NCBI RefSeq assembly: GCF_964340395.1
Contig: NC_135559.1
Span: forward strand, 4,445,001 to 4,497,500
Direction: 5' to 3'
Length of the DNA stretch: 52,500 nucleotides
From: Glandiceps talaboti
Taxonomy: Eukaryota > Hemichordata > Enteropneusta > Spengelidae
The notes beneath the pieces were generated by a model. The model was given only the letters and a program-made list of their open reading frames with translations, had not been told where the DNA came from and searched no databases. Position 1 is the first letter of the stretch, and each line of letters opens with the position of its first letter. Made by a program: the position numbers and the translations under genes. Positions 1 to 13,500 of the stretch are shown piece by piece.

Positions 1-570
1 AACAAGCATATCAACATTAATCCCATTCGTACAAGCATTTCATCCATAGTCCAATATATTTGGCCATATTTTGTCATTTGAAATCAACAGGAATCAATGT
101 TCATAATTTTTGACTGACACTATTCATTAATAAAAAGTGGTTTGTATCGATTTTGATATTCTGATGGGCTGAATAAACCTGTTGTTTATTTCTCCAATTT
201 TTTCATTGTGGTTTGTTTGATGTCAAAATAATGAAATTAACAAGTTAGTACATTCATATTTTAATGTAATATTTGAATATTTTATAAAGTCGGTATGGAT
301 AGGCTTGTGAATCAATAATGTATCCATGGTTACGGTTATTTATGAGATTCGGACTGGATGATCAGAGTTCATTTTAAAATTGTTATAGGTCTAATGTGCT
401 TATAAAACATAACTTGAGTGGGAGGTAAATCAGGTCATTCAGAAAATCTGTTACCATGGAAACGAACGATTGTCTCTGTGTTTCCTGCTACGAATTCTGT
501 GATGTTACGCGACAGTCGTTGCGGTTGAAACCTTTGATATTTTACTTTCATGATTATCAAATATCAAACG
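1..570. other. Intergenic, no gene seen
   Basis: AT-rich single-copy-looking sequence with no conserved ORF, RNA gene or repeat recognised. Confidence 0.6.
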
Positions 571-744
571 ACACACACACTCACATATATACATACACAT
601 ACACTTGTACATACATACATACATACATACATACATGCATACATACATACATACATACATACATCCATCCATCCATCCATCCATCCATACATACATACAC
701 ACACACACATACATACATACATACATACATACATACATACATAC
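571..744. repeat. (CATA)n/(CATC)n/(CA)n compound microsatellite
   Basis: Tetranucleotide repeats CATA and CATC interrupted by CA runs. They keep several reading frames open on both strands, but these are not genes. Confidence 0.97.
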
Positions 745-1395
745 TTATCCAATAAAAAAGCTATATAAGTCTTTTTCAAGGGGATATATTGTTTAGAACA
801 CTGTAATGTACACTACATTTGTTAGAAATACTCGATGTCAATGCACAATTTATCTCTACATGTTCCAATCCCACTACAATATCAAATTATCCTTAAATAA
901 ACCCACAACTGTGCCAAAAATAACAAAACTCTGTATGAACGATTTTAGTGTACCGTTGCTATGGTAATGAGATCATTAGGTTTCACTCGGCGTCAGCTGA
1001 GGGTTACCTAATACCAATAATACATTAGAAAATGCGTAATTTGTAAATAGATGGATATTTGAGAGTCCACGGGGTTCCATGACACAAACAATTTCCTAAT
1101 GGCCAACATCCTGGGCACATTTATTTTCATATTTGTTAAACATATATGGATAATATGTGCTTTCTTTAGTCTACGTTGTCTTGGTAACGTATACGTAGTA
1201 GCAACAGTCCAAGATGATGACTAGATAAGTATATATGCAATATACATATATAGACAGCATCCAAAAACAGAAAGAGCTGGACCAAGTCTTCTGTGTTCGA
1301 AGATATAGTTCCCCCAACATAATTAAGTCTCATTATAATATGGTCCTACAATGTAATCAGATAGGTCACCTCATATAATATATACTGTAGACATT

Positions 1396-1800
1396 TTGAA
1401 TGGTGACGCTACTGCCAAATTTCAAAAGTTATTAAGCAAAGTAAAATTTGACCGTGAATATGGAGTTGAAGGTCAGACATTTGTCAAAATTATTAGCTTA
1501 CCTCTCCAATGTGTGAGCACACATTTGAATGATGTCTCTCGGTATAACATTTCCAAAGTTACTGAAGAATTTGGTGCTTGATCTTCAGGATGAATTCAAA
1601 GGTCAAAGCTTTGTGCATAGCTTGAAAGCTTACCTAGATAAACATAAATAGGTGCATCCATGTGAATGGCATCTCTAGATACAGAACTTCATACGTTATT
1701 GAGTGATTAGCTATTTGACCTTGAAGATGAAGGTCAAGGTCAAAGGTTAGGATATAACAACCGGGTGGACGGACGGATAGTCGGACATGGGTCATTCCTA
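1396..1800. repeat. Interspersed repeat with about three degenerate ~135-bp internal units
   Basis: Units starting near 1,418, 1,551 and 1,690 share the order CCAAA-TT...TTGACC/TTGATC, then AAGGTCA...GCTTACCT, then a GAATG-ATCTCT block. The last unit ends in a double AGGTCA-type motif (GAAGGTCAAGGTCAAAGG). It is followed by a GGACGGACGG stretch. The look is that of a dispersed marine-invertebrate repeat, but the family is not identified here. Confidence 0.6.
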
Positions 1801-1897
1801 TATGTCTCCCTTTGGGATGCCTATAGAGGTTAATAAGACAGATGGAGTCTTTATATGACAGTACTTGATTTTAGTGAATTCATCCGACTTTTAGAAT

Positions 1898-1911
1898 GGG
1901 GGGGGGGGGGG
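1898..1911. repeat. G14 homopolymer
   Basis: A run of 14 G bordering the following GA-rich region. Confidence 0.97.
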
Positions 1912-2053
1912 TCATTGAAGGATAGGAAGACAGTCAGACAGACAGGGAAAACATGGGGGAGACAAGTACACATTGATAGATGGATAGATAGATAGACAGG
2001 TTAGTAAGTAGGTAGATATATAGGTAAGAGAGAGACTGTGTAAGAGACCAAGC

Positions 2054-2224
<171 letters not shown>

Positions 2225-4200
2225 GGGGGGAGGCGGGGAGAGAGGGAGGCAGGGAGTACGTGTGTGCCAGAAAGACAAGGATAGACAGAACCAACACACA
2301 CGTACACAAACAAACAAATGCCAAAATAAAAGAAGCGTGGGTTGGACAGAAACGCAGGAAGTGTAGAGTCTATTTACATCGTGTGGGCGTACAACATTAT
2401 CTCCGGTATCAAGAAATCTGAATGACAAATCTTGGAGTGTTTTAGAACCTTACTAGTAAAATGCTGGGAGCGTTAAATCACGGTCATACCGGTGTGTTTT
2501 TGACATCAACTACTTTTCATGTTCGACATCCGTCTATTTACGTGTAACATTACACATCATTATCTATGAAAGCACTTCCGTTATAGACATGTCATATTCA
2601 CCTGCGTCCATTGAATTTTAGAGTATTGAAGGAGATATTTAACAAATGCCATTTTCTACATTGTTAACCTCGATGAAAATCCCTCGGGAAGTTTCGCAGT
2701 AAAAAAAGGCTGGAAAATGATATAGTGTTACGTTAATACTGGGACATTTTGTAAAGGTTGAGCCGACCTCAGGTTACTGCAGATTGGCTGAAATATTGAT
2801 TTTCGCATTTCTTGGAGAAAATCAAATCAATTTCTCAAATATCGGCAGTAATACGGTCATCTTTTCGTTAATTTACCCCCAGCAAACATTATATGTATCA
2901 ATATTTCATCCCATTCTCGTAGACTGAAAAACTTATTGTCTACACTCGGTCCAGGGTGAAGCGATCATGTTATCATGATGGTTTCATTTGATTTGACTAA
3001 ATGTGTGGCTGAACAAAATCGATTTTTCTGTCGTTTTTCTTTCCATGGCTAGTCTTTTCTTTCGGCTGAATAATAATCACTCTCTTTAGGCGAAAAAAAA
3101 TGATTGTGCGTTTTCGATAACATGGCCTCAGAGAACAGGGTAGGTAGGTCAGGATTGTATTTTGTCTTTATTTTTGAAAAATACAAAACCAAACGAAATG
3201 TCGGTCAGAATACCTCTTCTGTGATGGTTTTGATGAAATATGTACATACATCACTTGGGAATGAAAACTGGCATGCACGAAGGTCAAGAAGACAAAGAAT
3301 TTCTCATCTCTGTGTTTTAAATGTTTACAAAAAATTAAGGGCGGCGGCTTAAGCAAGGATCGGTCGCGTTATCGGAAACACACATTCAAGTTCTTTTATT
3401 TTGTCTTATTGACTGAATAAAGTTTTTGACTTGAAGTCATGTAAATACACACACATCTGCAGACACATATGCACACAGACATTTTGCCATGTCTACAGCA
3501 CTACCTCAGTGTTCAGTTGTGCTAAAAATTGTAAGCTTACATCAAAATGAAATTACCTAATTACCAATGAAGATAATCATTTTCACAATTAAACACTATG
3601 GCAAATTTTATAAGACGTGTGTGCTTTGTTATAATCTATTTTGTATGTTCCTGGTGAAATTTGCATTCTCAAGGTATTGCCTGATTACCAAAAATAACTA
3701 TTTATGCAAATGCCTCATTAGTATTCATACAATATTTGTCAAACCTTCATCATTTCTTGCTGTAGTCATCAGGAATATGTGTTTTATGTTTCATTAGAAA
3801 TGATGCCATAGCTCTTTTTATAGATATTATGTTCACAGACAGAGAAGCAATACCATAATTTTCCCTTATGGAGAGAAGAAAACAATTCTCACTCCTGTGA
3901 AAAAAACGGGTCAAGGCAAATATAACTTAAATCTTTATTTTTTTCACAATGTATCAGCACTCCATATCACAGACAATCCATCATATTCATTCAGACATTT
4001 TTCCCTTGCTGTAAACAATGGTTTTATACACATTTCTTTGATTTTTACAGCAATTTATGCTTTGATAAGTTACAAACACTAATTACACTGTATACCTTTG
4101 TATGAAACTTGTCTCATTCCTGATTGCAACCACGTTACAGGTATTTATTTGTGGGTTGCATCATGTTCAACATCGCAAAGAAAAATCTTATTTTTGTTTA
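2225..4200. other. Intergenic, no gene seen
   Basis: Short ORFs here (for example 3,104-3,352 plus) have no recognisable domain, no splice-supported continuation and no coding bias. Nothing else stands out. Confidence 0.5.
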
Positions 4201-4603
4201 AGGGTGACCCTATTTGTTATCTTCTGTTTCTCATTAACCGACCGACACAAATTTTCAGCTCTGACATCAAAATAAAAGATATTTTTATTTTAATATTTTT
4301 CGCCCTCTCTGGCAAGAATAACCAAGTGTCTAGACTGTCGACATCATCTTTAGTCATGTTGGCAGCGACGACACTTGTTCACCAGCAGAGCATTTCTTTC
4401 ATGACAACAGTTACTCAATTGTGTAGAGAAGCTGGGAAAGGGCTTGTTACCAGGAATCCAATAAAAAGAAGATAGAAAGGAGGAAAAGGCAGAGAGACAT
4501 GAAGATGATTTTTTACTTTGTCACTTTTATTTAAAATCAACTGACCGACCGACCGACCCATAGTAAAAAATAATGAGAAACATAAAAAAAATAGGGTCAT
4601 CCT
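4201..4603. repeat. Fold-back element with inverted arms
   Basis: The left arm 4201-4247 (AGGGTGACCCTATTT... TTTCTCATTA... GACCGAC) is mirrored by the right arm 4543-4603, which ends in AAATAGGGTCATCCT. The arms are imperfect, and the right arm has extra GACC units. About 300 bp of AT-rich sequence lies between them. This suggests a MITE-like insertion. Confidence 0.55.
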
Positions 4604-4924
4604 CATCAAATTCCTCGTTCTCTTTTGCATTTCTTACAGATGTTGTTACATTTAATGAAGTGATTATATTCTCCAACAAAGTAAAAGTTAGACAGTGTGT
4701 GTCCAGTACAGAGTTTTATTGGATTTCAAAAGTTTTCTATCTAATGTTGTTAATCAAAATATCCTATGGTTTTTTTAAATGTGATTTTCACCAAAACTTT
4801 CCTATCTTTGTTAATGACGTTCTAAAATCTAAAATCTAAAGTTTTTGAAGGCTTTTTATCGGAGAATTGCCCTTCAAAATTACCTTAAATGCACTGGATA
4901 TTATATATTTTTTGTAAAGGATTA

Positions 4925-5036
4925 GGCCAAAAAAAGAAAAAAGAATTGTTTCTGGTCACATCATTTAAATACCCTTGCATCATTTTTTTTATAGACAAAC
5001 TGTTATGACCAGAAACAATTCTTTTTTTTCTTGGCC
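4925..5036. repeat. Short hairpin-forming inverted repeat
   Basis: Arm 4925-4958 begins GGCCAAAAAAAG and ends TTTCTGGTCA. It is the near-perfect reverse complement of 5006-5036 (TGACCAGAAACAATTC...TTGGCC), with a 47-bp loop. It is downstream of CDC16 and may lie in its 3'UTR if that is long. Confidence 0.75.
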
Positions 5037-5055
5037 TTTTCTGCTGTTTTATTTG

Positions 5056-5209
5056 CCTTTAACCCTTTACTTAGAATGCCACTTGCTGTCTTTATGACTT
5101 TTAACTCTGTCGTGTGGTATGGCTGTATGACCTTTAACCCTTAGAATGCCACATGCTACAGCTGTGTGACCTTTAACCCTTAGAATGCCACATGCTATTG
5201 CTATATGAT
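5056..5209. repeat. ~39-bp minisatellite, about 4 units
   Basis: Units begin CCTTTAACCC and continue TTAGAATGCCACATGCT. The first two are degenerate and the last two closely alike. Confidence 0.8.
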
Positions 5210-5387
5210 CCTTCAAGTAAGATATTTTACTCCTTACACCAAAAGAATCTACTTTTCATAAAAAATGATCCATAACAATTTCAAGAAAATAATGAATTTT
5301 TAAAATCTCAGATTCTGTTTACTAATACACATGATATTGATATCATATTGTACTTTAGAAACAGTGACAAAATGCCCATATTTACAA

Positions 5388-5812
5388 TGTGTGGTGATAA
5401 TGAAAAGTCTTGCCTGGCAACAGTACCCTAACTGTCATGATAGTGTATATACTAGTATGGCATTCTATGGGTTAATAGTTCCAGTGTGTTGTAATAGGGA
5501 AGAGACTTGTGTGGCCCATGGCCTCCACTGCTATGGTAGCATGTGTAGACACATTGGTGAGGGTTAATAGTTAATGTGTTGTGATAGTGAAAAAAATTGA
5601 ATGGCCCAAGGTCCTTCACTGCCATGATAGTGTATACCCTGGCATGGCATTCTAATGGTTAATAGTTAAAGTGTGTTGTGATAGTGAAAAGTCTTGCATG
5701 GCCACAGGGCCTTCACTGCCATTAGTGAGTGTACAGTAATATGGCCTTGTAGTGTGTTGTGATAGTGAAAAGACTTGCATGGCCACAGGGCCTTCACTAA
5801 CATGGCCTTGTA
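5388..5812. repeat. Degenerate ~55-97-bp minisatellite, about 5 units, in the CDC16 3' flank
   Basis: Each unit starts TGTGTTGTGATAGTGAAAAG and continues CTTGCATGGCCACAGGGCC. Units vary in length by loss of a TGGCATTCTAATGGTTAATAG segment. The array starts 74 bp beyond the CDC16 stop and so is probably transcribed as 3'UTR. Confidence 0.8.
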
Positions 5813-5885
5813 AGGGCCGATACTTGTGTAAAAACACTGGCAGTGTGTACATACTTCTATAAATACAGTCTCAGTAAACCTGTGT

Positions 5886-8800
5886 CTAAGTCTCCATATC
5901 TACTTCTTCTATTGTACTATCTAGTGCTGAAATACCATCATCTTTCTTGTCATCTTTGTGGATATTTGTTGTGATAGATAGTTTCTCCATCTCCTCTTTC
6001 TCATTAACACCTACAAACAAACAAAGTAAACAAATATATACAGTTTTTTCTAGGGTTGGGTAACCCCAGTAACAGAAAGGGGGAATGGGGTAAAAATGGC
6101 AGTGTTTCCCCATGGAGTCTATATAGTATAGTAATTTTGTTTCGGAACCCAGGTAAAATGACATGGTAACCCCAGTAGATTTTACCTACTTACTGCCCTT
6201 AGCAAACACACTGTACAGATTACAGAAGAAGCAAATAACTCCTAAGAGCAAACAAACAAACAAACAAACAAACAAACAAACAAACAAACAAACAAACAAA
6301 CAAACAAACATGATACAGTGGTTAGATTTAAGCTGTGTTTTGTACTGATTTACTACTGAAACAAACACAACAACATCTATAATAGAGATTACAGTCGATT
6401 AATGCAACTTAATAATATCAAGTTAGCAGACCAAATTCGTTGATAAACAGTCTCTGGATTCTCATATCAGTCATGATGCTGTGTGATGTCTACATCACTG
6501 GTTCTGCTGTGTTCGAAGTCAAAACGTTCAAAATTACCATTACTTTCCCTGGTTTTTCTTTGATATTACTGATGCTGGTATAACTCCAATATTTTTCTTC
6601 ATTCAGCTGGAAAATACTCGTGACCTAAGGGTTTGTCAGTACGAGTCGATAGACAAGCAGTGACAAAGACCCCTTAGGTCACTCATGTTTTCTTTGATGC
6701 GTTGATATGATTTTGTCTGGCCAATTGTGATACTGATTGCTTGCCATTAATTTGATAATAAAGGTAAGTAAATTAAATCTAGCTGACTACTATATCAGAT
6801 TTTATTCTTACCTTCACAAGGTTCTATGTCTTCTATGTAGAGTGTTGTAGTATCAGCCAACATTGTCACTGATATAGTGTCATCTCTCTTCAACCCTAGT
6901 GCCTGTACAAATAAAGAACGCCACACTATATGAGTGAGTTACATTTGATATTTACAGCAGAAATTACAAACGGTTGCTGAAAGACTGTGTGTATCATACA
7001 CATTTTATGTTCCCCAAGTACAATTTAGATAGGTAAGAAACAGGCTTCCCGCAGACCACTCACTACAAATATAAACAACACCATCTGACCCAAACAGATA
7101 CACAGACACATGTGCACTATGTCATGACAACATGTGTCTATGTCACAACAATGGGGGTCTACATCACTGGCTCTGCTGTATTGGAAATATGAGTCAAAAC
7201 GTTCAATTTGTCTTTACTTTCCCTAATTTTTCTTTGATATTACTGGTACTGGTATAATTATATTATTCTCCAATATTTTTCTTCATTCAGCCAGAAAATA
7301 CTTGTGACCTAAGGGTTGTCACTAAAAGTCTATCGACGCATAGTGACAAGGCCCCTTAGGTCACTCATCTTTTCCTTGGCTGAACAAAGAAAAATATTGG
7401 CGAATAACATCTAATAGTAGAGTAAGTACTTACTTTATGGAAGTATTCTACTGCCGCTGAGAAGTTCATTTTAAGACTATGTACAAAACCAATAGCAGAA
7501 TACGTAGATGGATTCTGTGGACATAACACCAATGCCTGCTGATGATACCCAAGGGCTTCATCATATTTCCTGATCAGTGAAAATAAAGTTACTTTAGTGT
7601 TTACCCAGATATGACTAAGAGTAACAGTGTTTGTGACAGAAGGTATATTTTACACTTATTACCTGGCTATAAGAGCACTACTAGGGGGGCATTCAGTGAT
7701 TATTTCCTGGAGGCTAAAAGCTGAGGGGAATAGTTACTACATAACAGTATGGGAGGTAATACGACATCTACTAGTGCCCAAATATAGCCAGGCAATAAGT
7801 GTTTTACAACACATCACATTTCCCTTGCAAATATTCTTTCCAGAGTTTATGCAAATCACTAATTGGACCCCATGCTACTGTGCTAGTGCCCTAGGAAAAA
7901 TAAAAAACGAATATTACCCTCTGCATGCAAATTTAGGTCACTATGGGTCACTAGCCCATACCACATGACATGGTCTAAGCCAATCACGGAAGGATGTATG
8001 AAAACAATGTCTTATAAATATAGTTCCTGAGGGGTTTTAGATATGTCTTTGTTTTCAATCATACTAAAGTAAAATGCACCTTGGGAATAAAGTTCCTCTG
8101 AAAATCAAAGTTTACAATATCTCAAAACTTTCCCTTTTGAGAGCTTGTTCCGAGTTCTTTTGAAAAGATATAAAGTTTTTGAGCATCACAAATCAATACA
8201 TTCACACAATACTGTTTTATGAATTCAACTACTTACCCAAGTTTCCTACAAACATGTCCTAGATTGTTTAGTAATGGTTCCCATTTCTCTGTCATGATTT
8301 CAGAGCCAATAACCTGTATAAGACGCAGTGCTTCACTGAAGAATTTCTCAGCTAATGACCATCTAGTGGAAACAGAAAGCAGATTACAATCCGTTACACA
8401 GACATATTGGAATACATTATGCCACAACTACGAGTTAACAGAGTACAAACAACCTAACTCAAGGTTATAGTATGCTACAACTCCTGTACCATGGAATACA
8501 AATGGATAGTACTATTTGCCCACAGTGTTTCTATAAATAATTGTTGTCAATACCAGGGATGTAGGTAACTTTAAAAGTAGCCTGTAAAATATGAAAATAA
8601 GGCAGTAATATCCAGGAATGAGACTCACAAATAAAGAATTTTTAAACAAATTCCTGAAAAAGTAGATGGCAAAAACATTGCAGAGTAGTCAGTTGTTTTT
8701 GCCGACCACTGGCCCATATCTACATCTCTGAATACAAATATAGTCCAGACACTTGGCTTTCTGGCTTGATATATTCTTTGCTGGTCTGTCAAGTCAGATA

Positions 8801-10538
8801 GCCAAGTCTTTGGGCTATACTGTCAAGCCAGTATGTCAAGTCAGATAGCCAAGTCTCTGGGCTATACTGCAAAGCCAGTATGTCAAGGTAGATAGCCAAG
8901 TCTCTGGGCTATACTGTCAAGCCAGTATGTCAAGTCAGATAGCCAAGTCTCTGGGCTATACTGTCAAGCCAGTATGTCAAGTCAGATATCCAAGTCTCTA
9001 GACTATACTGTCAAGCCAGTATGTCAAGTCAGATAGCCAAGTTATACTGTCAAGTCAGATAGCCAGGTCTCTGGGTTATACTGTCGTCAGTATGTCAAGT
9101 CAGATAGACAAATCTCTGGGCTATACTGTCAAGCCAGTATGTCAAGTCTGAAATAGCCATGGCTCTGGGCTACTATGCTTGGAAACTTACTCATGATTAT
9201 GATACGCCACTACTCCCATTTCATGAAGTACAAATGGATCTTCTGGTGCAATACTTAGTGCTTGTTTAAAGAACCTCTCAGCAAGTTTAGGGTTGTTAGT
9301 CAGCCCGTACTCTAGACCTATGTACAACATTGGTAGGTGACACCTGTAAAATGATTGCAGTGTTAGTAAACAGAGGATGTAGGAACTGTGTCTAATGATA
9401 GCCAAATTTTGTTGGGAGGCAAAATGAGAAAAAATGAGATTTCTTGTGAGTCGCCTCATAGTAAGAGACAATAAATTATTATTAGATAATATTATTATTA
9501 TTATCATCATCAAACTTACATATTAACACAGTTAAACTATAAAATTTCTTGTTCATATTTTTTGTAACCTACCCTCGCATAATCTGAGCTGCTGAGAAGT
9601 AGGCAGCTGTAGCTTGATCATGTTCTCCCTCCGCTGCAAAGGCATGTCCAAATGCCAACCAGGCTGGTCCATAATTCCTGTCTAAATTTGCTGATTTACT
9701 GAAAGAGATGGATGAAAAAATGTCACTTTCTTTCTGATGTCTTGTTGTGGTCAAAAGTCATGTGATTAAAAGCATAAAATGCCACACAAAAATATCAGCA
9801 TGAGATATCTATCTTGAAAAAGGTAGATCCAAATAAGTTATTACTTGAAAATGTTTATGTGTAGGTAACAAGATCGAACTCACCTGAAATATCTCCTAGC
9901 TAATTCATATTTTGCAATCAAAAGATAATAACATCCGACAGAGTACCATGCTATGGCTTGGTTGGGATACATGTCAACTAATCGATGTGCTATGTAAAAT
10001 AATGCTGTGAAAGAAGATACATCATAGAATTATATCATACATACATACATACATGTACGGTGTAAAATGGCAACAAATATTTCACAAAATGCACTGTAAT
10101 GAAATATGCTGGTGGTTTGATAGATTAAAGACAAGTATAACAGTATTTCACAAAGTCTGTAGGATTGGACTTTTGGACGTTCACTTTTTTTAAAGCAGGA
10201 CAAGTTAAAATGAACCTGATAAATTGTAGTTTCCATCAAAATTCAGCACCCCCTTTTCTCTCTACCACCTCTGCCTGTCTGTCTGTCTCGTTTGTCTACG
10301 TCTGTCTGTGTCTGTCTCTTTTGTCTACGTCTGTCTGTGTCTGTCTCTTTTGTCTACGTCTGTCTGTGTCTGTCTATTTTGTCTACGTCTGTCTGTCTGT
10401 CTCTTTTGTCTACGTCTGTCTGTGTCTGTCTGTCTATCTGCCTGTCTGTCTGCCTGCGTTTGTCTGTCTGTCTATCTGCCTGCCTGTCTGTCTGTCTGTC
10501 TGCCTGTTTGTCTGCTTGTCTGTCTGTCTGTCTGTCTA

Positions 10539-10574
<36 letters not shown>

Positions 10575-13500
10575 CCTGCCTATCTGTCTGCTTGTCCACC
10601 TCTCTCTTCCACTCCCCTGTCTGTTTAGACTCACCATTTGGTTTCTTTAACTCCATTAATGTAGCTATGTGGATAGGAAGACACTGGATATGGTAAGGGT
10701 CTTTGTCTAACACCCTGAAAGATAAAATATAACAATGAATTGTATGCTTAACGTACACAATAAAACTTTTTTCTCGACACTGTGTGAGAAGAGCCTTTGG
10801 CTCAACAGTCTATCGAGTTGAAATAAAGTCAAATAATAATAATAATGTTTTTAATACAGGAAATAAGAATGAGACAATGGAAGTTAACTTGGGGGAGTAA
10901 ATAGTTATGTAACAAGTTTTGGTACTATCCTTCTATGTTCCTTATTCAGAGTTAGTACTACATTTTTTAGACTGTGAGAAATGTACGAAGTTCTGGTTAC
11001 AGTAGACATGGCTGCAAAAAACATCAGATTTGAACAAAAACATCACCAAAATCTCTGTTGTATGAATTGAATTGATGAACACAGAAACTCAGTGAAAGAA
11101 TGTGAAGGATCTAGCATTTAAATAATCACAGCTACACAGAATTTCAAAAAAGTCAGACAACTCATCTTGTACATTGCAATGGATTTATCAGACACAGAGT
11201 GGGATTATCCAATGTAACATGATATACAGAATGCCTCCTAGGTAGTCACGTGGTAGCATGTACTGAAATCCCAGTTTATGTCAAAACAAATCATTTTGAA
11301 CATTGCAATAGATTATCAGACACCTTAGTCTAGGATTAACCAACGTCACCCAGATTACACAGTACTTACTCAGATGTAATTTTGTAACATGTCCTGAAAT
11401 CACAGTTATAGTAATGTCTTTCCGCTTGGTTGGTAATCACATATAGATTACTCTGTATTGCCTCTGTACTGGGTTGTGGACTTAATGTGTCTGGTTTACT
11501 AAACTGCAAATAGATAAGATGACATATGACAACAACATTCTGCTAGAATTTACAGGAGAAATGGAGATACCTTGGTGTTTTACTCATGAGATATGTATTT
11601 TACACATACACACACAACTTTGAATATTATAGAGGTGCTGTACATAATGGGAGTGTAGAAACAGACAACTTTGAACATTATAGAGGTGCTGTACATAATG
11701 GGAGTGTAGAAACAGACAACTTTGAATGTTATAGCGGTGCTGTACATAATGGGAGTGTAGAAACAGACAACTTTGAACATTGTAGAGGTGCTGTACATAA
11801 TGTAGAAACAGACAAGTTCACATGTTGTTTATCAGTTTGAAAGTAAAACACTCAATTGAAGTCAATGTGCAATTTTTTACCAGGTGGGTCTGTTTCTACT
11901 GTACAGTTAATAGCAATGTTTTACGACTATTCAATGTGATGAAGTAAAGGATTCTGCAGTGTGTGTGTGGTGTGTCGCTGTTATTGTTAGTCAATAGTTG
12001 AGTTGTGTCTAGCTGTGTGTTAAAATCACCATGTCCCAAATTTGAAAACATATCCCTTGTTCAACCTACCTTACTAAGCTTACTCTCATACATGTATTTT
12101 GTTAATTCCAAATCTTCTTCCGTGCACTGCTCCGCAAAGGGCAGTGATTCTAAAAGTTCTTGCTCTGTGAAAATAAGTGAATGTTTGTCTTGATTTTTGT
12201 CATCAGTATTGACACATTTAAATTTTTTTAGTTAATTTCAGCTTTGAAATAGTCGGAAATTTTGACTCTTTCTAATCATTTCAAGGAGACAGAAGGGATA
12301 GGCTTTCTTTCAAGGAGGCATATTTTCTCTTATGTGAAGTACACAGTAAATTTTAGAACGTCCATCCTGTAAGAATCTTATTAATACCACTAGAGGGCGC
12401 TATACTCAATTTCAGGAAAACAGGAAAACATAATCAAATTGAGTAAATACAAGTCTTTTTACATCTACATTGAAGGCAGTCATTTCATTTTATTCAATTA
12501 TGATCACAAATTCATTTGAAAATTATTCAAACCTTCAAAAACGTTGCCATAAAAAAACTTCTTCCTGGTCTTTTTAAAATGTACAATAGAAGAAATTTGG
12601 GCTTTCACCATCTAGTTTTCAAGTAATTCAACCCATAGCCATATTGGATTTGGCAGCCATACTGGATTCTAAAATGGCTCCATTTTGATATTATTCGACC
12701 TCTATTTCAAAAACTTGATCCCTGATTTTTCCTCATGATTTTAACAGAGAAAGGGTTAGTTTTCTTAAACAAAGTAACACTAAAAGTTTAACATTTACTT
12801 CTGAGGCACACACATATTTAGTTTATCTTAAATGGCTATACAAGAGACACTATGTAAAGACACCTACAATTAAGTGTGCTATCCTAAAATCGATCACGCC
12901 AAGACCCTAAACTGACAAACCTCTGGAAGAACAGAATGACACTGCTCTACTAAGACTAACATCTCTGTATGTCTGGGTTGGGCTTATATCTTACCTTCTT
13001 TAGAAGTAAGCATATTATGCCTAACCAATAAGTCAAAGGCTTCATAGCAGTAGACGTCTAGATGTAGCGCCATCTTGTAACTAGCCGCTGCCAAAGCTCT
13101 GTTATTCATTGCTTCATAGACTTTACCTTGCAGTAGACGTATTGAGCCTTCTAACTGTAAGTCAACAAAGTGCTAAAACTGTAGTGTTTTTTTGTGTGTG
13201 CAGGAGGTAAATTAGTAAAAATCTATCTGATAAGATCTATCGGTATTTCTCTCTTTGGTTTAGGTGCTTGCATTTTACTGTATGTGCTGTGGATAACTAA
13301 ATACATTTCCAATGTTATTTTGGATTAATAAAGATAATTATGAGTTGCCCAGGCAGTTTTCGAGTAATTTAAATTGGTGTTTTTGTTCAGATTAAGGTCG
13401 TAAAATCTGACCGACTTTTCAAGGTACAGATGTTGAGGATGATGACTCTGAGAATTTAGTTTCAAAACAGGGTGAAGCAGAGAGAAAGGAGGAAAAAGAG

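Noticed and set aside
505-796. Overlapping ORFs on both strands rich in His/Tyr/Thr or Met/Cys/Val
   Set aside because: They are translations of the CATA/CATC microsatellite in different frames, with no start context or conservation.
4098-4475. 125-codon plus-strand ORF
   Set aside because: It overlaps a fold-back element and has no recognisable domain or coding bias.
5388-5885. CDC16 last exon as the source of the 3' flank minisatellite
   Set aside because: Only a ~13-base TGTTGTGATAG-type match to the last exon was seen, which can be chance.
8786-9172. CRISPR-like regular repeats
   Set aside because: The 47-bp units abut without unique spacers in a eukaryotic intron, so it is a minisatellite.
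10165-10758. Cys/Leu/Val-rich plus ORFs and a Gln/Asp/Arg-rich minus ORF
   Set aside because: The bulk is CTGT microsatellite. Only 10635-10714 of the minus ORF is real, as CDC16 exon 9.
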